Below are positions 42,759 through 52,394 of a DNA stretch of 64,000 nt, one piece after another. The DNA is from Chloroflexota bacterium (GTDB taxonomy: Bacteria > Chloroflexota > Dehalococcoidia > Lucifugimonadales > UBA3495). Every line of letters begins with the position of its first letter. Positions within the stretch are counted from its first letter, which is position 1. The notes beneath the pieces are model-generated. The model saw nothing but the letters and a program-made list of their open reading frames with translations. It made no database searches and was not told where the DNA came from. Both the position numbers and the translations under genes were made by a program. The DNA lies in NCBI GenBank assembly GCA_028874075.1, contig JAPPLU010000026.1, positions 1 through 64,000 on the forward strand. The letters are read 5' to 3'.

Positions 42759-42995
42759 CCTGGAAATTGCCCACGTCATGCGCTCTTTTTCTAACCCCAT
42801 GCCACTTCGAGCCGAACCGGCCTTCCGTTTCTCACTTATGACCGTTTCTTTGCCTGGTCATTGCCTCTTGCCGGTAAAGTTCAGCCCCTGGTATAGCCAG
42901 CCGGTTAAGAAGTCCGGAGAGGACGAGATTCACTTTCCGCAAACTGGCAAACGAATCATCCAACATTTTTATCCTGCTTCGCGGGAGGCCTGGAT

Positions 42996-45900
42996 TTGAC
43001 TCTCTTGACCCGCTTGGTCCTGCGGCGCAGCTCCGTCACCATGCTGGTGATTGTGTTGATACTTGTTGCCGGCGTCTACGCCTACAACGACCTGGAGCGG
43101 GAACTCTTCCCCGACATCGAGTTTCCCAACATCACCATCACCACCTATTACCCCACCGCCGATCCGGAGACCATAGTCAGGGAAGTGACTGAGCCCATCG
43201 AGGACGTCATTGCTGGTATGGATGGTCTGGAGCAAATCCAGTCAACGTCGCAGCAGAATCTCTCCATAGTTCTGGCTACTTTTGAATTCGGCGAGGATAT
43301 GGATGAGGCGGAACGCACCATTGAAAGCAACGTAAACGGTATCCAGTTTCCATCGGGCGTGGAGTTCACGACAATCTCGAGGATAAACAATGAGACTTTT
43401 CCGGTCATGCAGTTGAGTGTGGCCGGAGACCGCGATATAGCGTCGCTGCAGCGCCTGCTGGACGATGTAGTTGTCCCGAGCATTGAAGGCGTAGACGGTG
43501 TGTTCGAGGTGTTTATCCTGGGCCGGGTGGATGAACGAATAGCGGTTACGGTGGACACCGACAAGCTGCAGGACCTGGGGCTGTCGATCAACCAGTTATC
43601 CACTGCCATTTCCGGCAATAACATCGGCATTCCTGCCGGCAGCATCACTGACGGCGCCACCACCTTCCCGGTGCGCACCACTCATCAGTTGGGTTCTATC
43701 CGAGATATAGAGAGTCTGGTTATTGGATACGAATCCGCCGCAGGCGGACCGGGTGCCGGCCCCACTCTCCAGGTTCCCAGGGATTCCCAGGGTCTGCGGC
43801 CTGTTCTTCTGTCCGACGTCGCGACAGTTGAACTGGGCACCTCCGATGCTGCGGGGATCGCCCGCACCCTGGGTAAACCCAGTTTGAATCTGTGGATTAT
43901 CAAGAAGCCTGAGGCCAATACTCTCGAGGTAACCAACACTGTCCTGGAAGAAATCGAAGGCTTCCAACTGCCTCCAGACGTTGAAATTCTCGAAATATCC
44001 AACAATGGGCCCATCGTGGAGGAATCCCTTTCCGACCTGCTGCGAGAGGGGTTCCTGGGGTTTCTTTTCGCCATCACCGCCGTCTTCATCTTCCTGCTCA
44101 ATACCAGGCCAACCCTGCTGCGAGGCCTGGCCCTCACCCTTCGACCCACCACCATCATTGCCATTTCGATTCCCCTTAGCGTGCTGGGCGGCATTATTCT
44201 GCTGAGGCTGACGGACATCTCCCTGAATTTCATGAGCCTGGCCGGCCTGGCTATCGCCGTCGGCCGCGTGGTGGACGACAGCATCGTTGTGCTGGAGAAC
44301 ATGTACCGCCATATCCAGCGGGGCGAAGACAGGTTCCAGGCCGCCTTGATCGGAACCCGGGAGGTGGGCGCCGCCATCGTTGCTTCTACCCTGACTACGG
44401 TGGTCGTTTTCATCCCTCTGGCCTTTATTCAGGGATTGGTGGGCGAATTCTTTACTCCCTTCGCCCTTGCCGTGAGCTACGCTCTGGTGGCGTCTACCTT
44501 CGTGGCTCTGACGGCGGTTCCGGTGCTGGGAGCAGCCCTGTTGCAGCCGGGAGATATTCCCGAGGCTGAGGAAGATCATCTCCAGTTGGGCCACGAAACC
44601 TGGCTGCAACGGCTATACTCTCCGATCCTGATCTGGACATTGCGGCACAAGTTTATTTCCCTTTTGGCTGCCATTATCATCACGGGCTCCAGCATAAGCC
44701 TCATTACCATAATTCCGGTAACTTTCTTTCCGGCCGGCACCCCCGACTACCTGATAATGAACATAGAGCTGGAGGAGGGTACGGCGGTGAGTCGCACCTA
44801 TGAACACGTAGCCAGGGTAGAAGAGATTCTTGACCAGTTCGTCGAAGAGGGCAATCTTTCTCTCTATCAAGTAACAATAGGACAGGCGGCAGACGACTTC
44901 AACGTGGGCGTGGGCACTGGGAGCCTTCATCTGGCAGGCTTTACCATGCGGGTTGCGGAAGGAGCTCCGAGGGAAATTGCGGAATTGGTGCGGGCACGAC
45001 TGCCCGAGTCCGGCGAGGGAGTCAGGTACTTTCTGGATGAAGTGACCGACGGGCCGCCTGCCGCCGGTCTGGAACTTCGGGTTGTGGGTCCCAGCTATTC
45101 GGACATTACTGTGGCGGCGCGCGAGCTGGAAGACAGCTTGTCAAAATTGGACGGCATCGTAAACCTGGACAGTAACGTAACTTCAGCCAGGGACGAGGTG
45201 TCTATCCGAATCGACAATGGCGACGCTGCACAGCACGGCCTGAACACGCTTGCAGTTGCCCAGCAGGTCAACCAGTTCATTGTAGGTCGGGCCGTTACTG
45301 AGATTGACGTGGATGACGTTACCCTGGACGTGGTAGTTCGGGGCATGCCAGATGAAGTGGATGACATCGAAAAGCTGAAGGACCTGGACATAGAGGGACC
45401 CTTTGGAACGGTAAAGTTGGGTTCCATCAGCGAGATAGGTATCGAGCGAGGACCGGTTACGGTCACCAGGTTCGACCGGGAAAGGTCAGCTACCATTACC
45501 GGGACTATCACTGCGGTTGACACCCGTGCTGTGGGCTCCCAGGTGCAGAATGCCATAGATTCCCTTGCGCTGCCGCCCGGTGTCGAGGTAAAGACCGGCG
45601 GCATATTCGACCAGGTCAACGAGGGGTTCCAGGACGTGTTTCTGGCCATGGCGATTGGCGTGGTTTTGGTCTACCTGGTCATGGTTGCCAGCCTGGGCTC
45701 CCTGCGGGATCCCTTCATCATCGTGTTCAGCCTGCCCTTTGCCGTGGTTGGCGCCCTCATAGCGCTGGCAGTAACCGACAGGACCCTGAGCCTGTCCGCC
45801 ATGATGGGTTTCCTTCTGCTCATTGGTATCGTCGTAACCAATGCCATTGTCTTAATCACATTCGTCGAACAACTGCGGGAGAGGGGCTTGAATGTCTACG

Positions 45901-46196
45901 ATGCCCTGGTTACCGGTGGCCGCGTTCGAATCCGTCCCATCCTGATGACAGCCTTTACTACCACCTTTGCCTTATTGCCGCTGGCCCTGTCTGGCGATGC
46001 AGGCGGCGGCATCATTGGCGCCGAACTCGCTACGGTAGTCATAGGCGGGCTGATCAGTTCAACGCTCTTGACCCTGATAGTAGTTCCCATTGCCTATACC
46101 ATTATGCATAGCACTATCCCCGGCATCCCGTCGGCCGTCAAATCCTTCCTGCGGAGGAGCCGGCGAGTATCCGGCAGCGTCAGGGGCACGTCTTGA
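42996..46196 (+). CDS. RND family efflux transporter (AcrB/HAE1-like)
   Basis: 1,066 residues with 12 predicted membrane helices and two large extracytoplasmic loops. The N-terminus has the first helix, then LFPDIEFPNITITTYYPTADPE, typical of AcrB-like pumps. The proton-relay Asp pair in helix 4 is present (GRVVDDSIVVLENMYRH, Asp427-428). TTG start with GGGAGG upstream. The adaptor gene follows 60 bp downstream in the same direction; no TolC gene is seen. Confidence 0.93.
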   Translation: MTLLTRLVLRRSSVTMLVIVLILVAGVYAYNDLERELFPDIEFPNITITTYYPTADPETIVREVTEPIEDVIAGMDGLEQIQSTSQQNLSIVLATFEFGEDMDEAERTIESNVNGIQFPSGVEFTTISRINNETFPVMQLSVAGDRDIASLQRLLDDVVVPSIEGVDGVFEVFILGRVDERIAVTVDTDKLQDLGLSINQLSTAISGNNIGIPAGSITDGATTFPVRTTHQLGSIRDIESLVIGYESAAGGPGAGPTLQVPRDSQGLRPVLLSDVATVELGTSDAAGIARTLGKPSLNLWIIKKPEANTLEVTNTVLEEIEGFQLPPDVEILEISNNGPIVEESLSDLLREGFLGFLFAITAVFIFLLNTRPTLLRGLALTLRPTTIIAISIPLSVLGGIILLRLTDISLNFMSLAGLAIAVGRVVDDSIVVLENMYRHIQRGEDRFQAALIGTREVGAAIVASTLTTVVVFIPLAFIQGLVGEFFTPFALAVSYALVASTFVALTAVPVLGAALLQPGDIPEAEEDHLQLGHETWLQRLYSPILIWTLRHKFISLLAAIIITGSSISLITIIPVTFFPAGTPDYLIMNIELEEGTAVSRTYEHVARVEEILDQFVEEGNLSLYQVTIGQAADDFNVGVGTGSLHLAGFTMRVAEGAPREIAELVRARLPESGEGVRYFLDEVTDGPPAAGLELRVVGPSYSDITVAARELEDSLSKLDGIVNLDSNVTSARDEVSIRIDNGDAAQHGLNTLAVAQQVNQFIVGRAVTEIDVDDVTLDVVVRGMPDEVDDIEKLKDLDIEGPFGTVKLGSISEIGIERGPVTVTRFDRERSATITGTITAVDTRAVGSQVQNAIDSLALPPGVEVKTGGIFDQVNEGFQDVFLAMAIGVVLVYLVMVASLGSLRDPFIIVFSLPFAVVGALIALAVTDRTLSLSAMMGFLLLIGIVVTNAIVLITFVEQLRERGLNVYDALVTGGRVRIRPILMTAFTTTFALLPLALSGDAGGGIIGAELATVVIGGLISSTLLTLIVVPIAYTIMHSTIPGIPSAVKSFLRRSRRVSGSVRGTS

Positions 46197-46255
46197 ACCA
46201 TTTAGGTGAGACAGCTTAAGGTCCCTCTTCAATAATGTCATATTTGAGGTAATAG

Positions 46256-48334
46256 ATGGTGGACAAACTTGGAACTTGGCCTACGGTCCGCAGAGGAACC
46301 ATACACACAATAGCGGTTTTGGTGGTTCTGACGTTGTCGTCGGTATCCCTGGCGTGCGACCTGGTGCCTTCCCAATCCCCTGAGCAGGCACCGGGTGAAA
46401 CTGAGGCCGTACCGGATCAGGCGGGAAGTGCTTCAATCCAGGACGTGACCCAACAGATCGATGTGGAAGCGAGGTTGCATTTCCCCCTGCGGCAGGAACT
46501 CACCTTCGAGCGAAGTGGCGAGGTGGTAGAGGTGCTGGTCGGCCCGGGAGACAGGGTCGAAGAAGGCCAGCTTCTGGCCAGGCTGGATTCTGACCATTTC
46601 CCCATTCTCGAGGAAGAAGTGGCCAGGCTCCGGCACCAGATAGCAGAAGCGCGGGAGAACATAAGGCTTATCCAGTTGGACTACTCCGGCGAACCGGTAC
46701 TGGAGGCCCAGCGCAAGGAGAACGTAGCCAGGCTGGAACTAGCCAACACCCAGGCCGACGAATTCTTGGAAGACATTGACCAAAAGTACCGTGACCGCCT
46801 GACGGCGGCAATGTCCGAAAGGGACCAGGCGAGAGTTGCCTTGGATGCGGCCACCGATGCACTGAGCGACGCCCAGCGGGATCTGGATGCCAACCATTCC
46901 CAGATGGTGGCGGCAGCCCAACAGGCCAGGGCCCAGGCCGAACTGTCCCTGGACCAGGCCACCGACCGTCTGACTGACTACCGCAAGAACCTGAGCGACG
47001 ATGCCGTACGCGCCGGTGACCGGGTTACTGAGTCTGGAGTCGCACTGGACCTGGCGGTGGACAGGCTGGAGGACTACAAGGATGACCTGCAACAGAATGA
47101 GATAAGGGCCCGGGATCGAGTAACCAAAGCCGAATTGGCGCTGGACCTGGCCAGGGAAGCCCTGCAAGACTTTTTGGACGAACATGACCGCCGAGTAATT
47201 CGCGCCAGGACGGTAGTTGGGGCGGCGGATGATGCGCTGGACGCTGCCAAGGCCCCGCTTACCCAGTTTTTGCGAACACCCATCCGGGACGTGGAAGTGG
47301 ACGGCAAGCCCGTGGATGTGGCCAAGCTGAACAGCCTTCAGGCGGCCGTGGACCTGGCCGTGGCGAACTTGGACAAGGCTGAAGAGGACCTGGCTGAACT
47401 GGAAGAAGGCCCTGACCTGCTGCGTGTGCAGGAACTGGAATCCAATGTATCCGTGGCACAGCTGAACCTGGACCAGGCCAGGGAAGAACTGGCTGAACTG
47501 GAAGAAGGGCCTGACCCGGTGTTGCTGCAAGAACTTGAAACCAGCGTAAACGTGGCGGAACTTAACCTGGAGCGGTCCAAAGAAGATCTGGCGGAGTTGA
47601 AGGCCGGCCCCGATATCCTCGTCCTCAATCAGCTGCAGTCCCAGGTAGACGTTGCACGGGTAAATGTCAGTCAGGCCACCAAGCGTCTTAATGAGGCGCT
47701 GGAGGGCCCCGACGCCTTGATTCTACCCAGTCTCGAGGTAAATGTAACGCTGGCGCAGCGGCGGCTCGATTTTACCGAGCGGGAACTCCAGGAATTGCTG
47801 GACGATGGGCCCGAACGAAATTCGGTGCCACTTATGGAGAGCGAAATTGCCACCCGCCTGGCACAGATTGACCAGCTCTACGAAAGCCCAGACGCAGTGA
47901 AGCTGGCGCAGATTGAAGCATTGAACGCCTTGATCGCTTTGGCATTGGACCGTATGGGGGACATTGAAGAGGAAATGGACGAGTACTCCCTGCTTTCCCC
48001 CAGCGATGGTTTTGTCTACCTGGTAAACGTTGAGGAAGATGACATAGTAAACAAGCACTCACGTGTTATCGAGTTACTGGATCCCAGCCAGGTCATAGTC
48101 AAGGGATTCATAGACGCTGGCGAGATTCAGAATGTAGCAACAGGCTCAACTGCCGCCGTCAAAATTGACTCGTTGCCAGGTACCGAACTGACTGGCGTGG
48201 TGGTCATGGTGTCCGAAGATCCCGTCACCGAACGGGGTATAATCAGGTACGAAGTAGAAATCCAGGTTGAACTGCCGCCAGACCAACAGGTTCCGTTGCG
48301 TTTAGCCGGTGTGGACGCGGCAATATTACCGTAA
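46256..48334 (+). CDS. HlyD/RND-type adaptor lipoprotein with very long coiled coil
   Basis: 692 residues, about twice a normal adaptor. The signal ends in VSLAC (lipobox). A split biotinyl-lipoyl domain (GEVVEVLVGPGDRVEEGQLLARLDSD ... LLSPSDGFVYLVNVEEDDIV) brackets some 430 residues of coiled coil. Inside are repeats: about three of ~33 residues (RARDRVTKAELALDLAREAL) and then four to five of ~39 residues, each closed by a GPD turn (LNLDQAREELAELEEGPD). The beta-barrel follows, ending at AGVDAAILP. It pairs with the upstream RND pump. Confidence 0.87.
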   Translation: MVDKLGTWPTVRRGTIHTIAVLVVLTLSSVSLACDLVPSQSPEQAPGETEAVPDQAGSASIQDVTQQIDVEARLHFPLRQELTFERSGEVVEVLVGPGDRVEEGQLLARLDSDHFPILEEEVARLRHQIAEARENIRLIQLDYSGEPVLEAQRKENVARLELANTQADEFLEDIDQKYRDRLTAAMSERDQARVALDAATDALSDAQRDLDANHSQMVAAAQQARAQAELSLDQATDRLTDYRKNLSDDAVRAGDRVTESGVALDLAVDRLEDYKDDLQQNEIRARDRVTKAELALDLAREALQDFLDEHDRRVIRARTVVGAADDALDAAKAPLTQFLRTPIRDVEVDGKPVDVAKLNSLQAAVDLAVANLDKAEEDLAELEEGPDLLRVQELESNVSVAQLNLDQAREELAELEEGPDPVLLQELETSVNVAELNLERSKEDLAELKAGPDILVLNQLQSQVDVARVNVSQATKRLNEALEGPDALILPSLEVNVTLAQRRLDFTERELQELLDDGPERNSVPLMESEIATRLAQIDQLYESPDAVKLAQIEALNALIALALDRMGDIEEEMDEYSLLSPSDGFVYLVNVEEDDIVNKHSRVIELLDPSQVIVKGFIDAGEIQNVATGSTAAVKIDSLPGTELTGVVVMVSEDPVTERGIIRYEVEIQVELPPDQQVPLRLAGVDAAILP

Positions 48335-48379
48335 GGCGCCACTACAAAGAGAAGTCAACCGCCAGTCTCGGAGGAAACT

Positions 48380-48580
48380 ATGAGAATACCCCTGTTCAAT
48401 CGGGGCAGTCGGAAAGAAACGGATCCGGTGTGTGACATGCAAGTGGATTCTGCCAAGCCCCCCGGCGGCACCTATGAATACCAGGGCTCCACTTACTACT
48501 TCTGCGGTCCCGGCTGCAATCGGGCATTTCAGCGGGAACCCGATGCTTACTTGTCCGGCGACAAGAAGATTCAGATGTAA
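48380..48580 (+). CDS. YHS domain protein
   Basis: 66 residues. TDPVCDMQVDS and YYFCGPGCNRAFQREPDAYL are the two halves of the YHS metal-binding domain (Cys pairs), found in copper ATPases and free-standing heavy-metal proteins. ATG with GGAGG upstream. It may belong to the pump operon 45 bp upstream. Confidence 0.87.
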   Translation: MRIPLFNRGSRKETDPVCDMQVDSAKPPGGTYEYQGSTYYFCGPGCNRAFQREPDAYLSGDKKIQM

Positions 48581-48624
48581 CCCGCTTCCTGTCGCTGGCC
48601 GAAATTTGCCGGACAAGCAAAAAG

Positions 48625-48647
48625 GGGGGCGAGATTGCTTCGCCCCC
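48625..48647 (-). terminator. Terminator of the DapA-family gene
   Basis: Arms GGGGGCGA (48625-48632) and TCGCCCCC (48640-48647); on the minus strand the hairpin is followed by a T-run (complement of 48619-48623). It separates the YHS gene from the convergent lyase. Confidence 0.75.
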
Positions 48648-48669
48648 GCTAACTTGCTCTCTCGCTTTC

Positions 48670-49557
48670 TTAAAGTCCTACTGCTTCCACCAATTGGTGA
48701 AACTCGGCCCGGGTTTCCTCAGTAGTCTGCGGCCCAGGGTGTCTAACTCTGGCGCACGAAATCAATCCCCTTTGCTGCAAGGCGTACTTCCTAATGGCCA
48801 CCCCGATGCCTTCCTGAAATTCAAACAGTAGCAGCGGCAGGTGACGATAGAACACTTCCTCGGCTCCCTTTTTGTCCCCTTCCGCCATGTGCCGGCAGAT
48901 GGCAACCAGCACCTCGGGGTAAGCGAAACCCGTCATTGCGCCGGCCGAACCCCTGGATAGTTCATCCAGCAGGTACATGCCTCCCAGGCCCCCGAATATT
49001 GCCAGGTCCTCTCCCGCCAGGGCGCGAATGGCAGTTATCTTGGTGGGTGTGGGAGGATCTTCCAGCTTCAGGTAATGCACGCTGGGAATTTCCTGGTACA
49101 GGCGGGATATGAAGCCTGGGGCCATGTGGACGCCCGAGGTCTGCGGGTAGTCCTGCACGACGATGGGAATATCCACGGCTTCGGCAATTCGGCTGTAATG
49201 GGTGAACAGTGAGTCGGGATTTGGTTTGCCCATGGCCGGGGCTGATACCATCACCGCCGCCGCTCCCAGTTCCTGTGCTTCTCGGCTGTACGCCACCGTT
49301 GCGCTGGTGCCTGCCGCGGTGGTTCCCAGCGTAACGGGCATACCGTTGGCGTTGGCAATGACCTCTTTGGCCACGGCCCTCCGTTCCGCATCGGTTAATC
49401 GGGCGGACTCGCCGGTAACTCCCAGCGCCACCACTCCCTCGCACCCCGATGTGTATGCTTTTTCCATCAAGTTCGCAACTGAAGGCAAGTCCAATTGTTC
49501 GTCATCCGTGAAAGGCGTCGCCAGCATCCAGTGAACGCCCGAGAATTTGTCTGCCAT
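48670..49557 (-). CDS. DapA / N-acetylneuraminate lyase family protein
   Basis: A 295-residue class I aldolase barrel. The N-terminus LATPFTDDEQLDLPSVANLMEKAYTSGCEGVVALGVTGES is typical. The Schiff-base Lys lies in VHYLKLEDPPTP and the Tyr in VVQDYPQTSG. Whether it makes dihydrodipicolinate or cleaves another 2-oxo acid is unclear; no lysine gene is near. A single-gene unit with its own terminator. Confidence 0.88.
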   Translation of the reverse strand: MADKFSGVHWMLATPFTDDEQLDLPSVANLMEKAYTSGCEGVVALGVTGESARLTDAERRAVAKEVIANANGMPVTLGTTAAGTSATVAYSREAQELGAAAVMVSAPAMGKPNPDSLFTHYSRIAEAVDIPIVVQDYPQTSGVHMAPGFISRLYQEIPSVHYLKLEDPPTPTKITAIRALAGEDLAIFGGLGGMYLLDELSRGSAGAMTGFAYPEVLVAICRHMAEGDKKGAEEVFYRHLPLLLFEFQEGIGVAIRKYALQQRGLISCARVRHPGPQTTEETRAEFHQLVEAVGL

Positions 49558-49682
49558 ATTTTGCTCCTGTCGATCAGTTCTCGATTTGGCCGGGCTGCAT
49601 TATAGCGCAGCGGGTGGTCTTTAACATCGCCGGCTGCTCTGGGTTAGAATGGTCAAAGACTTCTAGGCAAAGGACGGAGGAA

Positions 49683-50093
49683 ATGGACGACCGCAATGGC
49701 AAGTACTCAACCCAGCATATTGGCGCCACCATTATGGTAGTAATGATGCAGGTAGACGCCGAAGACGAAGAGGTGTTCAACCGCTGGTACGATGAGGAAC
49801 ACCTGCTGGAACGCCTGGAAATTCCGGGCTACATCAGCGCTCGCAGATTCAAACTGGAAGAAGGCGAGGGTGTCCTCAATTACTTGTGCATCTGGGAACT
49901 GGAAGATGCCAGCCCGCTGAACAGCGAAATGTATAAGGAGCAGCGCGCCCGCATCACGGAACTGCACCGCCGGGCCAACGAGGTAATCAAGCAGCGGGCC
50001 CGGGGCGTTTACAAGCAGATTTACCCGGTAGAAGGGGCGTTCGAGGACCACTCCGGGTTTCATCCGGAGGAGGTGGAGCAGGCAGCCGAATAG
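49683..50093 (+). CDS. Dimeric alpha-beta barrel (DUF4286/EthD-like) protein
   Basis: 136 residues; the ATG at 49683 follows GGACGGAGGAA. The core VVMMQVDAEDEEVFNRWYDEEHLLERLEIPGYISARRFKLEEG...YLCIWELED follows the ferredoxin-like pattern of small dimeric proteins that bind heme or break down aromatic metabolites. A 25-residue acidic tail follows. Function unknown. Confidence 0.65.
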   Translation: MDDRNGKYSTQHIGATIMVVMMQVDAEDEEVFNRWYDEEHLLERLEIPGYISARRFKLEEGEGVLNYLCIWELEDASPLNSEMYKEQRARITELHRRANEVIKQRARGVYKQIYPVEGAFEDHSGFHPEEVEQAAE

Positions 50094-50102
50094 GACCCGG
50101 GT

Positions 50103-50191
50103 CCAAGGGAATGCGGGAGCGCCAGCGAACTGTTCCGGTTCATCACATATTGTTCAGTTGCGAAGAGTCGGGTCTCCCGCATCTCCCTTGG
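50103..50191. repeat. MITE-like 89-bp inverted repeat
   Basis: Ends CCAAGGGAATGCGGGAG (50103-50119) and CTCCCGCATCTCCCTTGG (50174-50191) are complementary but for one bulged base, around a 54-bp centre that is itself partly self-complementary (GCGAACTG / CAGTTGCG). It lies between two convergent genes. It may be a miniature transposable element or a bidirectional terminator. Confidence 0.65.
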
Positions 50192-50275
50192 TTCAGGTGA
50201 CTATCTTAAGAGTCCCTCTTTGAAGGCTTGGTCGATGCCTTGCCCCATTTCTCAGAAGGGGCTGGGGCAGGGTGC

Positions 50276-51643
50276 CTAAATTCTCGTCAACCGCAGCACC
50301 TCCCCTATATCCTCCACCTGCTCCAGGTTCCATAGCTTGTCCAGCAGCGCGTCCGTTTGGGCCGGCGCCAGCAAGTCGTATGCCAGGGAACGGAACTTGG
50401 CCTCAACTTCGGCGTCAGACATGGGGTTCTTGTAGTGGCCCCGGTGGTAGGGCACTTCGGCGGAATACCGGTCGCCGGACCGGGTAATCACATCCAGTTC
50501 ACACAGCATAGCCTCCGGAGCCCTTCTGTCGGCTTCATCGGTGCCCTCCACCTTGACCCGAGCGGTCAGGTCCAGCAGACCGGGATTGCGAAAGTACTGT
50601 TCATCAAAGTGGTCCTGGTGCACACCGCCGTGGGTAAGGGCGACTGCCACCGTGTAGGGCATGCTATGGTCGGCCGTCTCCCTGCTCTTGGGGTCCCACT
50701 TTTCCTCATCGCCCGCCATGATATCAATTGCCTTCCGCATGGTCCTTATACGCACTTCGGCAATGTCGTCAACGTTTAAGGTAGGCATGCTTTCCCGGGC
50801 TTCCAGGGCCGCCTGCACTACAGTCTGGGAGTATTGCCCTAGTGGGAATCGCTTGATGCTGCACTCCGAGATCTTGAAGGGTACGTCCCCTCCACCGAAA
50901 GTATCCAATGTGTAAGGCTCTTGGGTTATGGCCCGGAAGAAGCCATGTTCGCCTTCAAAAATGGGCTCAGGCCCCGTCATGCCCCGCTGGGCTAGCATGG
51001 TGGCGAAGACTGCGTTGCGGCTGGCGTTGGCGTAGGCGCAACCCTTCCAGTGAGACAGTACCCCTCCCCGGGTCTGTCCCAGGGCAATGTTGGGCGCAAT
51101 TCCCAGGTTCAGCGCCTGGCAGGTTACATTTTCATCCAGGCCCAGGGAGCGGGTGGCGCCAAGGACGCTGGCGATGCAGCCATTGGTGACGTGGTCGTAA
51201 CCCCGGTAACGCAGAGTTGCTGCGTCGCCCAGCCGGCAGAATGTCTCATAGGCTGCAACCGTGGCGGTGATGGCCCGTCGACCGCCCAGGCCCGCCATTT
51301 CTGTGGCTGACAGCACCGCGGCAATGCTATCGCTGGGGTGACCCGATTCCTGGCTGGTGTAGCCGTCGTTGTAGTCCAGGTAACGGATCATCACGCCGTT
51401 GGCGAAGGTTGCCAGGTCGGGACTGGAAGTCTGGCCGCTGCCGATGATGGTACAGGGCTGGCTGCTGCTGACTGTGCCGGCAATATCGCGGGCAATCTTG
51501 CTGGGTTCACTGGCAAAGCCGCCCAGGGCGCATCCAACGGTGTCGATGATCATTCGCTTGGACAGGTGCACCACTTCTTCGGGCAACTGGCTGAAATGCA
51601 GTGCTACAGTCCAGGAACTCATCTGCTCGGCAATGGTGGGCAT
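50276..51643 (-). CDS. MmgE/PrpD family protein
   Basis: A 455-residue member of the 2-methylcitrate dehydratase/cis-aconitate decarboxylase family. The marker block DTVGCALGGFASEPSKIARDIAG, then GYDHVTNGCIASVLGATRSLGLDENVTCQALNLG and HWKGCAYANASRNAVFATMLAQRGMTGPEPIFEGEHGFF are present. ATG preceded by AGGAG. Not in a methylcitrate operon, so the substrate is unknown. A paralogue lies at 55045-56439. Confidence 0.88.
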   Translation of the reverse strand: MPTIAEQMSSWTVALHFSQLPEEVVHLSKRMIIDTVGCALGGFASEPSKIARDIAGTVSSSQPCTIIGSGQTSSPDLATFANGVMIRYLDYNDGYTSQESGHPSDSIAAVLSATEMAGLGGRRAITATVAAYETFCRLGDAATLRYRGYDHVTNGCIASVLGATRSLGLDENVTCQALNLGIAPNIALGQTRGGVLSHWKGCAYANASRNAVFATMLAQRGMTGPEPIFEGEHGFFRAITQEPYTLDTFGGGDVPFKISECSIKRFPLGQYSQTVVQAALEARESMPTLNVDDIAEVRIRTMRKAIDIMAGDEEKWDPKSRETADHSMPYTVAVALTHGGVHQDHFDEQYFRNPGLLDLTARVKVEGTDEADRRAPEAMLCELDVITRSGDRYSAEVPYHRGHYKNPMSDAEVEAKFRSLAYDLLAPAQTDALLDKLWNLEQVEDIGEVLRLTRI

Positions 51644-51806
51644 TGTAGGTACTCCTCTTACGCAAGTAGGGTGAGATATGTGCAGTTAATCGGGCAAATG
51701 CTCCAGGTTGGTGTTCCCAACAAGTTTCAAGTCGCCAACAACCTCTAGTAGGATCAAGAAACTGTCTACCGTTATCTTGGTTCTTGATATTGGGTACACT
51801 GCGGCT

Positions 51807-52394
51807 TTAGTTCTTCCGGTGAAATTCCTCCACCTGCTTTAGAAAGTTTCGCAGCAGGTCGTGGCCGACCGGCGTCAATATTGATTCCGGATGGAATTGC
51901 ACCCCCTCCACCGGGTGTTCCTTGTGCTTTAGGCCCATTATAAGCCCGTTCTCCGTCCACGCCGTTACTTCGAGGTCATCAGGCAGGGACTCGGGATAAA
52001 CGACCAGGGAATGGTACCGGATACCTTCGAAGGGGTTGGGCAGGCCGGCAAGCACTCCTTTTCCCGTATGGTGAATCAGCGATGTCTTGCCGTGAAATAT
52101 TTCGGTGGCGCGCCCCACCGTCCCGCCGTAGACCTCGCCCATGCACTGGTGTCCGAGGCAAACACCCAATACTGGCAGCTTATGCCCAAAGTGGCGGATT
52201 ACTTCGTTGGACACGCCTGCCTCTTTTGGAGTACAGGGGCCAGGCGAAACCACTATCCCCTGCGGCGCCATCTCCTCAATTTCTGGGATGGAAACCTTGT
52301 CGTTCCGGATGGTTACAACTTCCGCGCCCAGTTCCGAAAGGTACTGGTAAAGGTTGTAAGTGAAGCTGTCGTAATTGTCGATCATCAGCAGCAT
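51807..52394 (-). CDS. trpG: Anthranilate synthase component II (glutaminase)
   Basis: 195 residues from MLLMIDNYDSFTYNLYQYL, with GGAGTT upstream. The triad is intact: Cys in LGVCLGHQCMGE and His/Glu in VQFHPESILTP. It supplies ammonia to TrpE, and may also serve PabB. Its ATG overlaps the TGA of the upstream VOC gene (TGATG), so the three genes trpE-VOC-trpG are co-translated in part. Last gene of the T-box-controlled operon. Confidence 0.94.
   Translation of the reverse strand: MLLMIDNYDSFTYNLYQYLSELGAEVVTIRNDKVSIPEIEEMAPQGIVVSPGPCTPKEAGVSNEVIRHFGHKLPVLGVCLGHQCMGEVYGGTVGRATEIFHGKTSLIHHTGKGVLAGLPNPFEGIRYHSLVVYPESLPDDLEVTAWTENGLIMGLKHKEHPVEGVQFHPESILTPVGHDLLRNFLKQVEEFHRKN

Noticed and set aside
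46739..47530. 263-codon frame antisense to the adaptor coiled coil
   Set aside because: It mirrors the heptad repeats of the real gene and has no family signature.
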